From Lachnospiraceae bacterium (GTDB lineage Bacteria; Bacillota; Clostridia; Lachnospirales; Lachnospiraceae), in contig VSNQ01000008.1 of the NCBI GenBank assembly GCA_009774395.1, positions 3,184 through 67,183 on the forward strand: DNA of 64,000 nucleotides. The letters run 5' to 3'. The stretch's first letter is position 1. Every line of letters begins with the position of its first letter. Under the pieces are notes generated by a model. It saw only the letters and a list, made by a program, of their open reading frames with translations. It did not search any database and was not told where the DNA came from. This document shows positions 27,817 to 38,132 of this stretch, piece after piece. A program made the position numbers and the translations under genes.

Positions 27817-29044
27817 TACCGTTTTCCTCTCTTATTTCAGCAATAAGCTTGTCTATGGCAATAAGCTTATGCTTAATTTCTTCATTAACCATATTTACAA
27901 TCCTTTCAAAATCATATCCAGGTATGATAATAATAAGAGAACTGTCTTGTGAAATATCTTTATATTTCACCACTGGTATGCCTCTGTATTCTTTGATATC
28001 AGGAGCCGTTTCTACAATCTCACTTATATTGATATTTCCATCAAATTCACTAATCAGATAATCGCAAAGTCTTCCTCTCCCCCATATGCTTATATCAGAA
28101 TTTCCCATCGCTTTCAGTTTATCCGCTATTATTATATTCCTATGTAGTAATTCCAATATATCCAATGTGACATCTTTATAATATTTATTTCTAATTGATG
28201 CATTTGTCCAAGGATAATAAACAACAAAAGATTTCCTATAGTCTTTGACAAACTCCACTTTGTCAGGAAGAACAACTTCTGTCTTTTTTTCACTTGGACG
28301 AAGCTTTAATATATTCTCAGATACCCCGCTATGTACTCCCGTCCCGTCATAACCTATATTCTTGACAAATGACTCGTATGGAGACATGCAATACCCTTTT
28401 TTCATGATTACCGTAAGCGCCCAAAATGCCGCCCATGTATCGGTTGTTCCATATATATTTCCCAAAATATGACTTTCCAAATCCTGTCCCCACAGATTAA
28501 ACCACTCATTCAGTTCCCTGTCTGCCCTAATCTTTCCCAGCATTTTATAGTTATTGCTAAACTGAACCCACCTGTCTTTCCATGTACCCCATCCGCAGGA
28601 GTTAATTCTTCCTAAAAAATAAGCATCTGTACCATTTGAAGCAACGTCAACAGGTTCTGATGAAGCGCCTATATGATATACCTCTTTATGGGATTCATAT
28701 TTTTCTAACGCTTTTGTCATATATTCCATAAATTGCGGATGTGGGACACAATCATCCTCTAATACAACAACTGCATCATTACTTTCAAAAACGGCACCGA
28801 CACCATCACGTATAGAATTTGCCAGTCCTTTATTATGAAGCGACAATTTATATATGACCTCGCACCACTCTACATTTCGAATTACCTGCTGCGTCTTCTC
28901 CCACTCTTCACGATGTTCTTCCCTTTTTAGTCCATCCTGAAAAATATATAGTCTTGATACTCCTTTATTTTCCCTTAAACCATTCAAAACGCACTGCAAA
29001 TGCTTACTTCTGTTATATGCAAATATGATAATACCTATATTCAT
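27809..29044 (-). CDS. GT-A glycosyltransferase with C-terminal module R
   Basis: A 411-residue protein. 'GIIIFAYNRSKHLQCVLNGL' and 'VVVLEDDCVPHPQFMEYM' place it near the GT13/GT2-like transferases, with the DD pair binding metal; 'SCGWGTWKDRW' is the acceptor-side motif of this group. Residues 315-411 are a divergent module R ('SDISIWGRGRLCDYL', 'VETAPDIKEYRGIPVVKYKDI'). AGGGAAA precedes the ATG. Confidence 0.8.
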   Translation of the reverse strand: MNIGIIIFAYNRSKHLQCVLNGLRENKGVSRLYIFQDGLKREEHREEWEKTQQVIRNVEWCEVIYKLSLHNKGLANSIRDGVGAVFESNDAVVVLEDDCVPHPQFMEYMTKALEKYESHKEVYHIGASSEPVDVASNGTDAYFLGRINSCGWGTWKDRWVQFSNNYKMLGKIRADRELNEWFNLWGQDLESHILGNIYGTTDTWAAFWALTVIMKKGYCMSPYESFVKNIGYDGTGVHSGVSENILKLRPSEKKTEVVLPDKVEFVKDYRKSFVVYYPWTNASIRNKYYKDVTLDILELLHRNIIIADKLKAMGNSDISIWGRGRLCDYLISEFDGNINISEIVETAPDIKEYRGIPVVKYKDISQDSSLIIIIPGYDFERIVNMVNEEIKHKLIAIDKLIAEIREENGNA

Positions 29045-29087
29045 CTAAGTTTCCCTGCTGTTTCTCCGTTAATGCTTACGCATACTT

Positions 29088-30665
29088 TTACCACACTCTA
29101 GGTGAAAAAATAAAATAGTTTCTATTAAAAATATAGTTGTTTTGTTCAAGCCTCTTTATCATTTCGTTTTGCCCCCTTACCGCCGCCACAAATATTATTA
29201 CATTTTCTTTCTGCAGTATTTCTTCTGGTTTATATATTTTGTATGAGAAGAATCGTCCTGTCTTCTTTGAATCCAAAAAACCGGATATGATTATTTTGGG
29301 GAAAAAAATACCAACCATTTCTACCACACTCCTACCGAACTTTCCCGCTCCCCATACAAAAAAACGTGCCTTATTATATACTGCCGATTCAATGTATTCC
29401 TTTGCATGGAATAAATACCATATTTTCACCGCTACTATCTGCGGTTCCGAAAAAGCACTATAATTTTGGTAATATATACTTTTCCATACAGAAAAAGCTT
29501 TTCTAATATCTATAATTGAAATATCCGGCTTTCTTTTAGCATCACTAATAACATGAAAATAATATTGTTTCAAATTTTCTGCCACCACCTCCGGATAGTG
29601 ATTCTTCATAAAAGTTTCATATACACATTGCCTGATATTTTCAAGCTTTTTATTTCCAATATCTTTATTAAATTCCAATATCTTTCTACTAATTGCTTCT
29701 GCTGTATAATCGTCTGATAAATATCCATTTATACCATCTTTGACAACCTCCGGTACGCCAGCAACAGGTGTTGATATAATAATTAAGCCAAATGCCATTG
29801 CTTCTGATATTACATTAGGATAAGACTCTCTTTTACTTCCGCATATCAATACATCGCTTCTTCGATATATCTCTTTCATATTTGAACAGAAACCTTCTAT
29901 TGAAATATATTCTGTCAAATCATTCCATTTTATGTAATTTTTACATTCCTCTGCATATGTTCTTCCATCGTATCCAAAAAAATCCAAATGACCTATTGCA
30001 CCCGCATTCAAAGCTGTATGAAATGCCTTAATTATATTTAATTGATTTTTATTTTCATATATATCTCCAACACATATATATTTAACTTTCTCTCCTGATA
30101 CAATCGGTTGCTTAATACATGCATTCATATTGACTGTTGTTCTTATGCAAGTATAGTCTGTATTTAAATATTGCTTCCATCGCTTTGCCCAATACCACGA
30201 GTCGCATATATGATAATGCGGAAATATATCCATATAACGAATCGAAAAAAATTCTGATAAGAGCGGATAAATATTCATAATATGAGGTATGCCTAATTCT
30301 CTTCCAATCAATTCAGCCATCGGATTTATTTGAACAGAGTGCAAAATATCAGGAGATACTTCTTGTATTTTTTCTTTTAATGCATCATAGTTTTCATCCA
30401 AGCATATGACATCTATATCTTCCGGTTGTGATGATATTTGAAATGTTTCATATAAAATCTTAATGTCATATTGAGAACATATTTCTTTATATTCCAGCTC
30501 CATATTTCGACCATAATAATCTGATAAAAAAATTATTACCAAGCAACCTGCCTTCTTCATTAAAAGGGCCTGTTGAAGAAGAGTATTTACCGCCCCCCCA
30601 AAATATTTGCCATAATCCAAAAAATATGCAATTGTATGTATCTTGTTATTTTCACTTTTATTCAT
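29088..30665 (-). CDS. GT4 glycosyltransferase with C-terminal module R
   Basis: A 525-residue protein: GT-B family 4 domain with 'YFGGAVNTLLQQALLMKKAG' at the front and 'SKRESYPNVISEAMAFGL' as the E-x7-E region, then module R at 425-525 ('ARFFVWGAGKFGRSVV', 'FLDSKKTGRFFSYKIYKPEEI'). The N-terminal FGGA codons contain a run of seven G. Starts 8 nt before the upstream gene ends, hence coupled translation. Confidence 0.86.
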   Translation of the reverse strand: MNKSENNKIHTIAYFLDYGKYFGGAVNTLLQQALLMKKAGCLVIIFLSDYYGRNMELEYKEICSQYDIKILYETFQISSQPEDIDVICLDENYDALKEKIQEVSPDILHSVQINPMAELIGRELGIPHIMNIYPLLSEFFSIRYMDIFPHYHICDSWYWAKRWKQYLNTDYTCIRTTVNMNACIKQPIVSGEKVKYICVGDIYENKNQLNIIKAFHTALNAGAIGHLDFFGYDGRTYAEECKNYIKWNDLTEYISIEGFCSNMKEIYRRSDVLICGSKRESYPNVISEAMAFGLIIISTPVAGVPEVVKDGINGYLSDDYTAEAISRKILEFNKDIGNKKLENIRQCVYETFMKNHYPEVVAENLKQYYFHVISDAKRKPDISIIDIRKAFSVWKSIYYQNYSAFSEPQIVAVKIWYLFHAKEYIESAVYNKARFFVWGAGKFGRSVVEMVGIFFPKIIISGFLDSKKTGRFFSYKIYKPEEILQKENVIIFVAAVRGQNEMIKRLEQNNYIFNRNYFIFSPRVW

Positions 30666-31761
30666 AAACCATTTCTTTCATGGCAGTTTCTGCCCACCCC
30701 TGTATCGAATATACGTTTAATTTTGCATCTATCTTTTTTAACTGTTGTCTAATTTCTTTTTCATATTTATAAGCAGTAATTAAAATACCCCCTTTATATC
30801 CATATAGCTCGGAGGGGGACTTGATTGGAATGCCATAGAACTGCTCTCCCCATTTTAGTTTATTATTATCAACAACAAACTCTATGTGAACCTCTGTATT
30901 CAACAATAACTTTATACAATATTTTCCCCATTTACCAATCCCAAAAATAACTAATTTATAATCACTTTTTTCGTATATTTTTTTCTCAAGCACTTTTATT
31001 GCTGTCGCTTTATTTTCCATAAGCAAAACGGAAAACCTGCCTAATAGGTTATATTCATATAATCGTGACAACCATTTTTCTTTATCACTTGATTTGGGTA
31101 TATAATGCAGCGATATTTCCATCCCTTCACTAAAAGCTTCTTTTTGTTTTTTTACACTCACTCCTCCTCTTCGAAAATATGTGATTACTTCATCTGCATG
31201 ACCAAATTTCAGATTTTGACTATATAATCTCAACATCAAATCATAGTCTGCTGAAATTCTGTACTTTGTATTAAACAGGCCATATTGTTCATATATAGCT
31301 TTTTTCACAAAAGTTGCCGGATGCGGAATCGCCATTCTATACCACAATTCTTCAATATTGCTGCAATTATATAACTCAGTCTTCTCTGATCCTCCAAACC
31401 ACAAAGCATTGCCATAAACAATATCAACTTTATGCTTCTTATAATAATCCACAACCTGAGCAATTGCTGTATTAACATACAAATCATCACTATTTAATAT
31501 TCCTATAATTTCTCCCGAAGCGTTACTAATCCCTTTATTCATAGCATAATATAATCCTTCATCCTCTTCGCTGATGAATATATCAATATATTTTGTATAT
31601 TTTTGGATCAGTTCCTGTGTTCCATCTGTTGATGCTCCATCAATAATTATATATTCAATATTAGAATAATTTTGATTAATCACGCTTTTAATTGTTTGTT
31701 CAATTGTGTATACACCGTTATATACAACTGTTATAATGCTAACCTTTATAGCTTCTTTCAA
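30658..31761 (-). CDS. GT2 glycosyltransferase with C-terminal module R
   Basis: A 367-residue protein. Family 2 motifs are 'VSIITVVYNGVYTIEQTI', 'EYIIIDGASTDGTQEL' and 'IGILNSDDLY', with a late 'ISADYDLMLRLY'. Residues 270-360 are module R ('KLVIFGIGKWGKYCIKL', 'FVVDNNKLKWGEQFYGIPIKSPSEL'). The start codon is TTG at 31761, with GGTGGAG 8 nt upstream. Confidence 0.86.
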   Translation of the reverse strand: MKEAIKVSIITVVYNGVYTIEQTIKSVINQNYSNIEYIIIDGASTDGTQELIQKYTKYIDIFISEEDEGLYYAMNKGISNASGEIIGILNSDDLYVNTAIAQVVDYYKKHKVDIVYGNALWFGGSEKTELYNCSNIEELWYRMAIPHPATFVKKAIYEQYGLFNTKYRISADYDLMLRLYSQNLKFGHADEVITYFRRGGVSVKKQKEAFSEGMEISLHYIPKSSDKEKWLSRLYEYNLLGRFSVLLMENKATAIKVLEKKIYEKSDYKLVIFGIGKWGKYCIKLLLNTEVHIEFVVDNNKLKWGEQFYGIPIKSPSELYGYKGGILITAYKYEKEIRQQLKKIDAKLNVYSIQGWAETAMKEMVYE

Positions 31762-31799
31762 TGTTACTCTCCACCATCACAATAAAATTAGTCTATTCT

Positions 31800-32945
31800 T
31801 TATATTAGTTTTCCAAACACAACATCATATTCTTCTGGCTCAAATTTCTGCATACCTGACCATGTCGTAAATGTCATCTCTCCAAATAACACTCTTCCAT
31901 CAGGAAGATTATACCAATCTACCCTTACATGTTTAAAATTCTTACTTAAAACCCTGCTCAAACTTAACATTTCTTCTAATTTTTCTGGTCTTGGCGCCAT
32001 ATCATTATCTCTAGGATATCCATAACTAAATGGCATCATATTCCAATTTTTATCATAAAAAGACGCCTTACATTCTGGACGGTGACTTCCTTTTATACAC
32101 CATATATATTCAGGCTCTCCATGAAAACAATAAATATTATAATCATAGACACTTTCTGCAACACCCTCTAAATATGCCTCACAAATGATTTTCGGCACTA
32201 TGTCTTTATATTGAAGTTCCAGTGAAGCATATGCGAAATTATTATTCATCCATTCCCTTAACTGCTCTTTTATATGCCCCTCTTCTATTTTCGACTTATC
32301 CGTCACTATTATATTTCGACCACTACCATTATTCACCTTTAACACAAATGACTTTGGTAAGTGCTCAAAATCAATTTCATCCGCATCATCCCATACCCCA
32401 TATAATTCATTAAGATATTTTTCTCCAATTTGTTCTCGTATCCAATCTCTGACTAAATATTTATCTGCCAATGTTGTCCTGATTTTATCTCTAACATAGA
32501 GTTTATCGCAATTTATTTTTTCATTGTATGTAACCGGATTTTCCCAATCAATTTTTTTCCCAAACCTTGCCAAAAACCGTTTCTGCAATTCATCTGCATA
32601 ATATTTTTCATCTAAATTGCTTATATATTCATAATAATCATATGTTATAATATCTTCCTCATTAATTCCCAAAGACTGTAACTGCAAAGAAAGTTGATTG
32701 TGAAATTCTAACTTGTCAACTGTGATAATATATACACATTTTTCAGTTTCAATCTTATATGGATGCATAACCTTAACACCCATAATAATACTTCCAGCTT
32801 TATAATTGTCAAAAAAAGCTTGGATAGGAATTGAATGCTCCTGAAAGTGTGACAACAAATCTTGTCCCCTATATCCTGCACCTACAATCACTATTGATCT
32901 TGCATGTTTTACTCTTTCAAATAAATTCTCTAAAACTGACACCAT
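31800..32945 (-). CDS. TupA-like ATP-grasp protein with N-terminal module R
   Basis: A 381-residue protein. Residues 15-115 are module R ('SIVIVGAGYRGQDLLSHF', 'FFDNYKAGSIIMGVKVMHP'). Residues 125-381 match TupA-type ATP-grasp proteins: 'YADELQKRFLARFGKKIDW', 'SFVLKVNNGSGRNI' for the nucleotide-binding strand, and 'VRVDWYNL....VLFGEMTFTTWSG' for the metal-ligand end. TupA-like proteins join an amino acid or similar carboxylate to a surface polymer, so this enzyme may add an amide- or ester-linked decoration. AGGAGG precedes the ATG. Confidence 0.82.
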   Translation of the reverse strand: MVSVLENLFERVKHARSIVIVGAGYRGQDLLSHFQEHSIPIQAFFDNYKAGSIIMGVKVMHPYKIETEKCVYIITVDKLEFHNQLSLQLQSLGINEEDIITYDYYEYISNLDEKYYADELQKRFLARFGKKIDWENPVTYNEKINCDKLYVRDKIRTTLADKYLVRDWIREQIGEKYLNELYGVWDDADEIDFEHLPKSFVLKVNNGSGRNIIVTDKSKIEEGHIKEQLREWMNNNFAYASLELQYKDIVPKIICEAYLEGVAESVYDYNIYCFHGEPEYIWCIKGSHRPECKASFYDKNWNMMPFSYGYPRDNDMAPRPEKLEEMLSLSRVLSKNFKHVRVDWYNLPDGRVLFGEMTFTTWSGMQKFEPEEYDVVFGKLI

Positions 32946-32998
32946 AACTCCTCCTATGCATCAACAAACTAAATTTTATTTGTTTAAAATTTTTTATA

Positions 32999-34138
32999 TT
33001 ACTTATAACGATGGTTTCGAACACGTTTAAATTCTAAACTTGTTCGATAATCCTCTCCAAGTATCCCTATGTCTTCATATTTTAATCCATTTTTCCATAA
33101 ACAATATGTAAATGACAGCTGATCCCTATACGAATGGTTAAATACCTGATTCCACCAATCAAGCATAATTTTCCGGCATATAGGATTATTATTTTCCCTT
33201 ATCAAAATAGTGCATTCAAACAGCCCAAAATGATATGGCATTCCTTCGTTAAGATAATCCGTTACCTGTGTATATATTCTGCCAAAGCTATCCGCATTTC
33301 GTACTGCACAAGCAACCGCTTCCGAATATATGCAATTCCGCTCCGGATGCTTAAATATTGCAATCCCACTCTTTCCTATTTTATTTATATATTGGTTCAA
33401 ATCTCCTAAAATTTCTATGGTTCCGTCAATATAAATTGAATATTTGTACTCTGAAAAAATATATGGAGCATTAATTTTACAAAATCTGTTTCTCCGTATA
33501 TTATCTGCTACCTTTTCCGGAATAATTGTATTAATATCTATCCACTGCATTCCTTTCAGTTTTTCAGATTTTTCATCAGATATCAAATAATAATCACAAT
33601 TATTTGAATAAAATTTAGGTTCATTTACATGGTCATAATCTCCTGTTATACATGTAAATACTGCACATTCTTTTTTATTTTCATTATGGACATTCCCCTT
33701 TTTTACCATATCAGCAGTCCAAATCAATTGCTCATTTTTCACACGTATTTGATTTGATATTATTTTTCCTTTTAAGAAATTATCTATAATAATACTTAAT
33801 CCAGTCAATTCAGACAATGTAATAATTATCCTTAACCCCATATATTCTATTTGTTTCAATACTTCATCTGTGCCAACCTTACTACCAATAAATACAAAAC
33901 ATGCTGTAATTTCCTTTTGTAATATACAATTGGGAGAAACACATATCACATCATCCCTAATTGTTCTCCCCCAAAGCGTTGAATCATTATCACAATAACA
34001 CGCTATTGTGATTCCAAAGCTCTTTAAAATGTCATATGCCATTCCCCTGCCATATTGACCTGCCCCAAATATACAAGTATTCATTTTATTGCTTTTTATA
34101 AGTTCTATTTTATTTAAAATTTCTTCCCCATGTCCCAT
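32999..34138 (-). CDS. DUF616/TOD1-type glycosyltransferase with N-terminal module R
   Basis: A 379-residue protein. Residues 17-115 are module R ('NTCIFGAGQYGRGMAY', 'CYCDNDSTLWGRTIRDDVICVSP'). Residues 160-370 match the DUF616 (TOD1/MUCI70) glycosyltransferase group: 'AVFTCITGDYDHVNEP', 'YYLISDE', 'YSIYIDGTIEI' as the D-x-D element and 'GIAIFKHPERNCIY'. Very AT-rich like its neighbours from about 28 to 35 kb. Confidence 0.82.
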   Translation of the reverse strand: MGHGEEILNKIELIKSNKMNTCIFGAGQYGRGMAYDILKSFGITIACYCDNDSTLWGRTIRDDVICVSPNCILQKEITACFVFIGSKVGTDEVLKQIEYMGLRIIITLSELTGLSIIIDNFLKGKIISNQIRVKNEQLIWTADMVKKGNVHNENKKECAVFTCITGDYDHVNEPKFYSNNCDYYLISDEKSEKLKGMQWIDINTIIPEKVADNIRRNRFCKINAPYIFSEYKYSIYIDGTIEILGDLNQYINKIGKSGIAIFKHPERNCIYSEAVACAVRNADSFGRIYTQVTDYLNEGMPYHFGLFECTILIRENNNPICRKIMLDWWNQVFNHSYRDQLSFTYCLWKNGLKYEDIGILGEDYRTSLEFKRVRNHRYK

Positions 34139-34172
34139 ATGTAACTGCCTCTTTCAATAAACACTTGCGCAA

Positions 34173-35282
34173 CTAAAACAAATATAATACATTTTCATGA
34201 TAACCCAATTGAGTTTTTACCTCATCCGCCTCTTTCATTGCCACAATTATTTTACACGTTCTATTACAAATCTCCGAATATTTATATACTCTCTTATCAT
34301 ATAAAAATTGTTCTTTTTGTTGGTCGTCAGATACTGCAAACCCACTGATAATCACATGCTCTCTTATTCTTTCATAAATAAGTTTCCCATACATTCCCGC
34401 ACCATAGATATATATATCTTTATCACTCTTAGCGAATTTTATTATATCTTCCATAGTATTTAAAATTTCAGGAATCTTGATCTCTTTTACATACAACTCT
34501 CTACTAAATTCATGGTTTATATCATATACAATATTGTACTTACGCTTAATTGTATCCAAAATAAGCCGAATATCATAATCATAGTGCTCCGATATATACT
34601 TCAATATATCTATACAATTATCTTTATGATACTTAATCGGGTCAAAACATCTCTTTTTCATTAATGGTAGCCCGCATCGTTTAGTGCAATAATTAGGTGA
34701 CATATACATATCATAATTATCAATGGCAGAATAATATGTAAATTTATAATTACGTGAAACTAAACAATGGAATAACCCCAATTCCACAACCCTTACGACA
34801 TCTTTTCTGCACATGTTATCAATATCTAAATGATCATAAAAGTCAAAAACATCCACCATTACCGACTTACGAAATACAATAAAAAAGGTTCCCATTATGC
34901 TTAGATAATCATTGTCTAAATATTCAAATCCCCAAAAATCCCCTTTTTTTTGATTCATAATCTCAAAGATCGTTTTAAAAGGAACAAATGGTCCAAAACA
35001 AGTATCATTAGAAAAAACAACCTGATCATACCGTAAAATAAACTCCTTACCATATTGTTTTAACGCCGCTTTATATCCTCCGGCATCATATCCGCTATTT
35101 TCACGAAGAATAATTTTATCCGAAATTAGTTGCAAATTATGCAGAGAATTTAAATCTATGCTTCCATTTATTACCATAACCAAATCATCTACAGCCTCAT
35201 TTAAAGATTGGATGTAATAAATCAAATAATTATCAATAACTCCTTGTGAATCATAAATTGATAATATTCCCAATGTCCGCAT
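34173..35282 (-). CDS. RgpF-like rhamnan-synthesis glycosyltransferase with C-terminal module R
   Basis: A 369-residue protein related to RgpF (PF05045): 'DSQGVIDNYLIYYIQSL', 'ENSGYDAGGYKAAL' and 'VVFSNDTCFGP' are the family signatures and describe a GT-A fold that transfers deoxyhexoses such as rhamnose. Residues 285-369 are module R ('DIYIYGAGMYGKLIYE'). Whether rhamnose is the substrate cannot be told, since no dTDP-rhamnose genes lie in the window. Confidence 0.82.
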   Translation of the reverse strand: MRTLGILSIYDSQGVIDNYLIYYIQSLNEAVDDLVMVINGSIDLNSLHNLQLISDKIILRENSGYDAGGYKAALKQYGKEFILRYDQVVFSNDTCFGPFVPFKTIFEIMNQKKGDFWGFEYLDNDYLSIMGTFFIVFRKSVMVDVFDFYDHLDIDNMCRKDVVRVVELGLFHCLVSRNYKFTYYSAIDNYDMYMSPNYCTKRCGLPLMKKRCFDPIKYHKDNCIDILKYISEHYDYDIRLILDTIKRKYNIVYDINHEFSRELYVKEIKIPEILNTMEDIIKFAKSDKDIYIYGAGMYGKLIYERIREHVIISGFAVSDDQQKEQFLYDKRVYKYSEICNRTCKIIVAMKEADEVKTQLGYHENVLYLF

Positions 35283-35324
35283 TTACAATCCCACTTTCTT
35301 TCTCCGTATTATGTTAAATCCCCA

Positions 35325-36353
35325 TTATGAGTTCTTATTCTGCCACCAAACAATTCGTCCCTCTATTTCCGCAGATTTATCATATTTTTTTATATCAAAC
35401 AGGTTTGCAAGCTCTCTTACCAGCGGGTAACATGTTTCTTTATGATTGCAAATACAATTAGCGCAAATCGTTCCGTCTAAATTGTGATTCAAATGGCGTT
35501 TTCTGAGTTCTTGCGCATATTGATTGTTCCACGCACTCTGTAACGATTCTTTCCTTAAATCTGCTACTGCTAAATAATTTTGAAAATCTGCACAGCACAT
35601 CGTAAGATAACCCTCATATGTAATATATAATTTGTTAAATATCATTGGGCAAATTCCATTTACATTATTTCCGCCCGCATTCCTGTCAACAGCCAATAAG
35701 TCATTCAATTCATACATGTATCCTGATTGATTTATGCAGTTCAAAAATATAATGTCATCTACATATTTTCCATATTCCTGCTTAAATGATTCTTTTGTTC
35801 CTATTGTCTGTTTCGTTAAAATAAAAGAAACATACAGTTTAAATCCATAGGAATTTCTTAATTCACTTAAATATTTTAAATTATCTATAACTTTGTCAAA
35901 ATCATCTTTTCCATGTATCAGCAAATAATCCTCTTTATTTGCCCCATTGATCGAAAACTTTATGCTGTCAATACCCGCATCTATAATACTTTGTGCTCTT
36001 TGTGCATCGAAAAGAGCGCCATTTGTAGTAATGAAAACATATTCAAACCCTATTTCCTTTGCATAGGAAATATATTTTTCAAGATTTTTGTCTGTTAATG
36101 GCTCTCCTGTTGCATAAAAGCCAACTTCTCTTGTTCCTAGCATATATGCTTCTGACAGGATCCGCATTGCAAACTTCTTTTCTATGAAACCTTTTTTTCT
36201 GTCAGATTTGGAATTAGCGCAAAAAGCACATGCATGATTGCATATATTTGAAACTTCAAGTAACATCGTTTTGGGAAAAGGCGGTTTTAATTCCTTGTTA
36301 TCCAATGTTTGATCATAAATTTCCATGCGTGTCCTAATATCTTGCTTAATCAT
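35325..36353 (-). CDS. Radical SAM protein with SPASM-type C-terminus
   Basis: A 342-residue radical SAM enzyme: 'EVSNICNHACAFCANSK' is the CxxxCxxC cluster site. The C-terminal part 'CCADFQNYLAVADLRKESLQSAWNN' and the Cys-rich tail ending 'CANCICNHKETCYP' fit a SPASM-type domain with extra Fe-S clusters. It precedes the sugar amidotransferase homologue's downstream boundary and sits in the same gene run, so a radical modification of a sugar or peptide is possible; the substrate is unknown. It carries no module R. Confidence 0.85.
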   Translation of the reverse strand: MIKQDIRTRMEIYDQTLDNKELKPPFPKTMLLEVSNICNHACAFCANSKSDRKKGFIEKKFAMRILSEAYMLGTREVGFYATGEPLTDKNLEKYISYAKEIGFEYVFITTNGALFDAQRAQSIIDAGIDSIKFSINGANKEDYLLIHGKDDFDKVIDNLKYLSELRNSYGFKLYVSFILTKQTIGTKESFKQEYGKYVDDIIFLNCINQSGYMYELNDLLAVDRNAGGNNVNGICPMIFNKLYITYEGYLTMCCADFQNYLAVADLRKESLQSAWNNQYAQELRKRHLNHNLDGTICANCICNHKETCYPLVRELANLFDIKKYDKSAEIEGRIVWWQNKNS

Positions 36354-36396
36354 CTTTATTCCCTTCTGTTACATTTGGATAAAAATACTTGTTTTT

Positions 36397-37509
36397 CTAT
36401 CTCCAAACAGGATTTTTTAATACCCACTCTCCAAATTTATTTTTTTCAAATAACTTTTGATTATAATGTTTATCAACAATGCTCCAAAACTCCGTTTCCG
36501 AATATCCCAAAAATTCCACGAAATCCCTTACACACTTGCTGTCAAGCTTTCCATCATGCAGTCGAACTGCCTCTACAGCTTCTTCTCTTGTCATTAACCC
36601 ATACCTTACAAACCTTGCAGCATAGTCCGTTGCGCTGGCGTGCCCGAATTTCGGATACTTCATCCACGAATGCACTAAATATGCCCGACTGTCTATCTGA
36701 TCGAAATTTTCCACATGATGGCTTCTGTCCCACTCATGCTGCAGGTCATGAAATCCCCTGCTTTTTGCAAACTGATAATTGGCATAGCTGTTCCATTCCG
36801 TAAAGTAGGATATATAAATAGGATCCAGCTTCTTCATGTCTTCCGATTTAGGCGCCTCCAGCATTGCCAAAACCTTGGGAGTTATCCCATCTATACAGCA
36901 TAGTTCTTCAAAATCAATGTCGCTTGCCACACCATTATTTAACTGTCCTTTCGCCGAATATGTTTCCTCGTAATCGCTTCCGCCATACTCATAACTTATA
37001 TTTTCTCCGTAAACAAGCAAAGGTGCATTAAACTTCAATGCCATGATAAGCGGATATGTATAAATCAATCTGTCTATATACCAAGTAGGCTTGCCGTATT
37101 TTTCAAAAGTGTACCGCATAATTTTTTTCTGCGCATTTATATCAGGTTTTAAGCTGATAATACTGCATCCAAATTCTTCAGATATATTTTGAATATTATG
37201 CTTACCTGCTTCCGTCATTTTAAAATTATCCTCTACACTGAACAGAATCGGATTCATTCCCATAACTTCTTTCATCAAATGTACTTGGTAGTGACTGTCT
37301 TTTCCGCCGCTTACTGCAATCGCACAGTCATACCCGTTCCCATTCATTCCACGATACTTATCACATATCTCTTCAAATTCTTTCTGTCTTTTATCCCAGT
37401 CTATCAACTTTCTCCGCTCATATGATTGGCACGCGGAGCATACGCCTTCTTCATTAAATGTAATTCCCGGTCTTGTGTCGGGCATGACACATATTTTACA
37501 ATATCTCAT
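36397..37509 (-). CDS. N-acetyl sugar amidotransferase (WbpG/PseA/PtmG-like)
   Basis: A 370-residue protein with the N-terminal zinc-ribbon-like 'YCKICVMPDTRPGITFNEEGVCSAC' and the PP-loop ATPase motif 'AIAVSGGKDSHYQ'. The family amidates a sugar intermediate (acetamido to acetamidino or amidino), with ammonia usually supplied by HisH- and HisF-like partners. No such partners occur in this window. In a nonulosonic acid cluster the homologue makes acetamidino derivatives. The start at 37509 has AAAGGA 10 nt upstream and overlaps the end of the broken acetyltransferase gene by 14 nt. Confidence 0.85.
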   Translation of the reverse strand: MRYCKICVMPDTRPGITFNEEGVCSACQSYERRKLIDWDKRQKEFEEICDKYRGMNGNGYDCAIAVSGGKDSHYQVHLMKEVMGMNPILFSVEDNFKMTEAGKHNIQNISEEFGCSIISLKPDINAQKKIMRYTFEKYGKPTWYIDRLIYTYPLIMALKFNAPLLVYGENISYEYGGSDYEETYSAKGQLNNGVASDIDFEELCCIDGITPKVLAMLEAPKSEDMKKLDPIYISYFTEWNSYANYQFAKSRGFHDLQHEWDRSHHVENFDQIDSRAYLVHSWMKYPKFGHASATDYAARFVRYGLMTREEAVEAVRLHDGKLDSKCVRDFVEFLGYSETEFWSIVDKHYNQKLFEKNKFGEWVLKNPVWR

Positions 37510-37955
37510 TTTTTCTTTTTCCTTTCTTTGTTTCACTATTTTTTATCCAATTAATATTTATGGAATGATTAACATCATACGACATATTTTTAATAACCAA
37601 CGCAGACGATTGCCCAAATACAACAGAATTATCAGGTATATTTTTGTCTATCACATAAGTGTTTGCACTTAATATGACATTATTTCCTATATGGGAATCT
37701 CCCAAAACCTTAACATTGGAATGTAAAAGCACATTATCGCCCAATTCCGGATAGCACAGCTTACCTGTACTTAGCTTGATATTTCCGCCTATTGTAACGC
37801 CTCGATATATATACAGATAATTACCGTATTTAGTTCTCCCCAAAACACTTCCTAATGGATGTTCAACCATGAAGTGTTCTGGTAATTCTATTTTGCAATA
37901 CCAGTCTACACTGTGCAGAATTTTGTTTAAATAATATACTTGTTTTGCAGCTATA

Positions 37956-37962
37956 CCCCCCC
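37956..37962 (-). repeat. Poly-G tract (7 G) in the split acetyltransferase
   Basis: Seven consecutive C on the plus strand, in the context TATACCCCCCCTGCATTTTA, which closely resembles the contexts of the longer tracts at 45004, 45930 and 51104. Its length sets the frame joining the two halves of the acetyltransferase. Confidence 0.75.
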
Positions 37963-37973
37963 TGCATTTTACT

Positions 37974-38132
37974 CTTAACTTGACCCACATTTGTAAATTT
38001 TCACAATTATGGTTATAAAATTATATTTTGTTGGTTTTATTACTCCTATATTAGTGAAGCAGAATCATAAGCAGGATGTTAACTTTATTTTGTGCAAAAT
38101 TACCTGTTTTTTGACTTGTGGGTCAAGTTAAG
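37974..38132. mobile_element. 159-bp MITE with 8-bp target duplication
   Basis: Perfect 16-bp terminal inverted repeats, CTTAACTTGACCCACA at 37974-37989 and its complement at 38117-38132, are bounded by identical direct repeats ATTTTACT at 37966-37973 and 38133-38140. It has no coding capacity. The insertion is inside the serine acetyltransferase-like gene and brings in the stop codon that ends its first half. Confidence 0.93.

Noticed and set aside
30593..30599. Seven-G run in the GT4 gene at 29088-30665 as a phase-variation site
   Set aside because: It encodes the normal FGGA motif of GT4 proteins and lacks the TATA-C-run context of the other tracts, so I do not count it with them.
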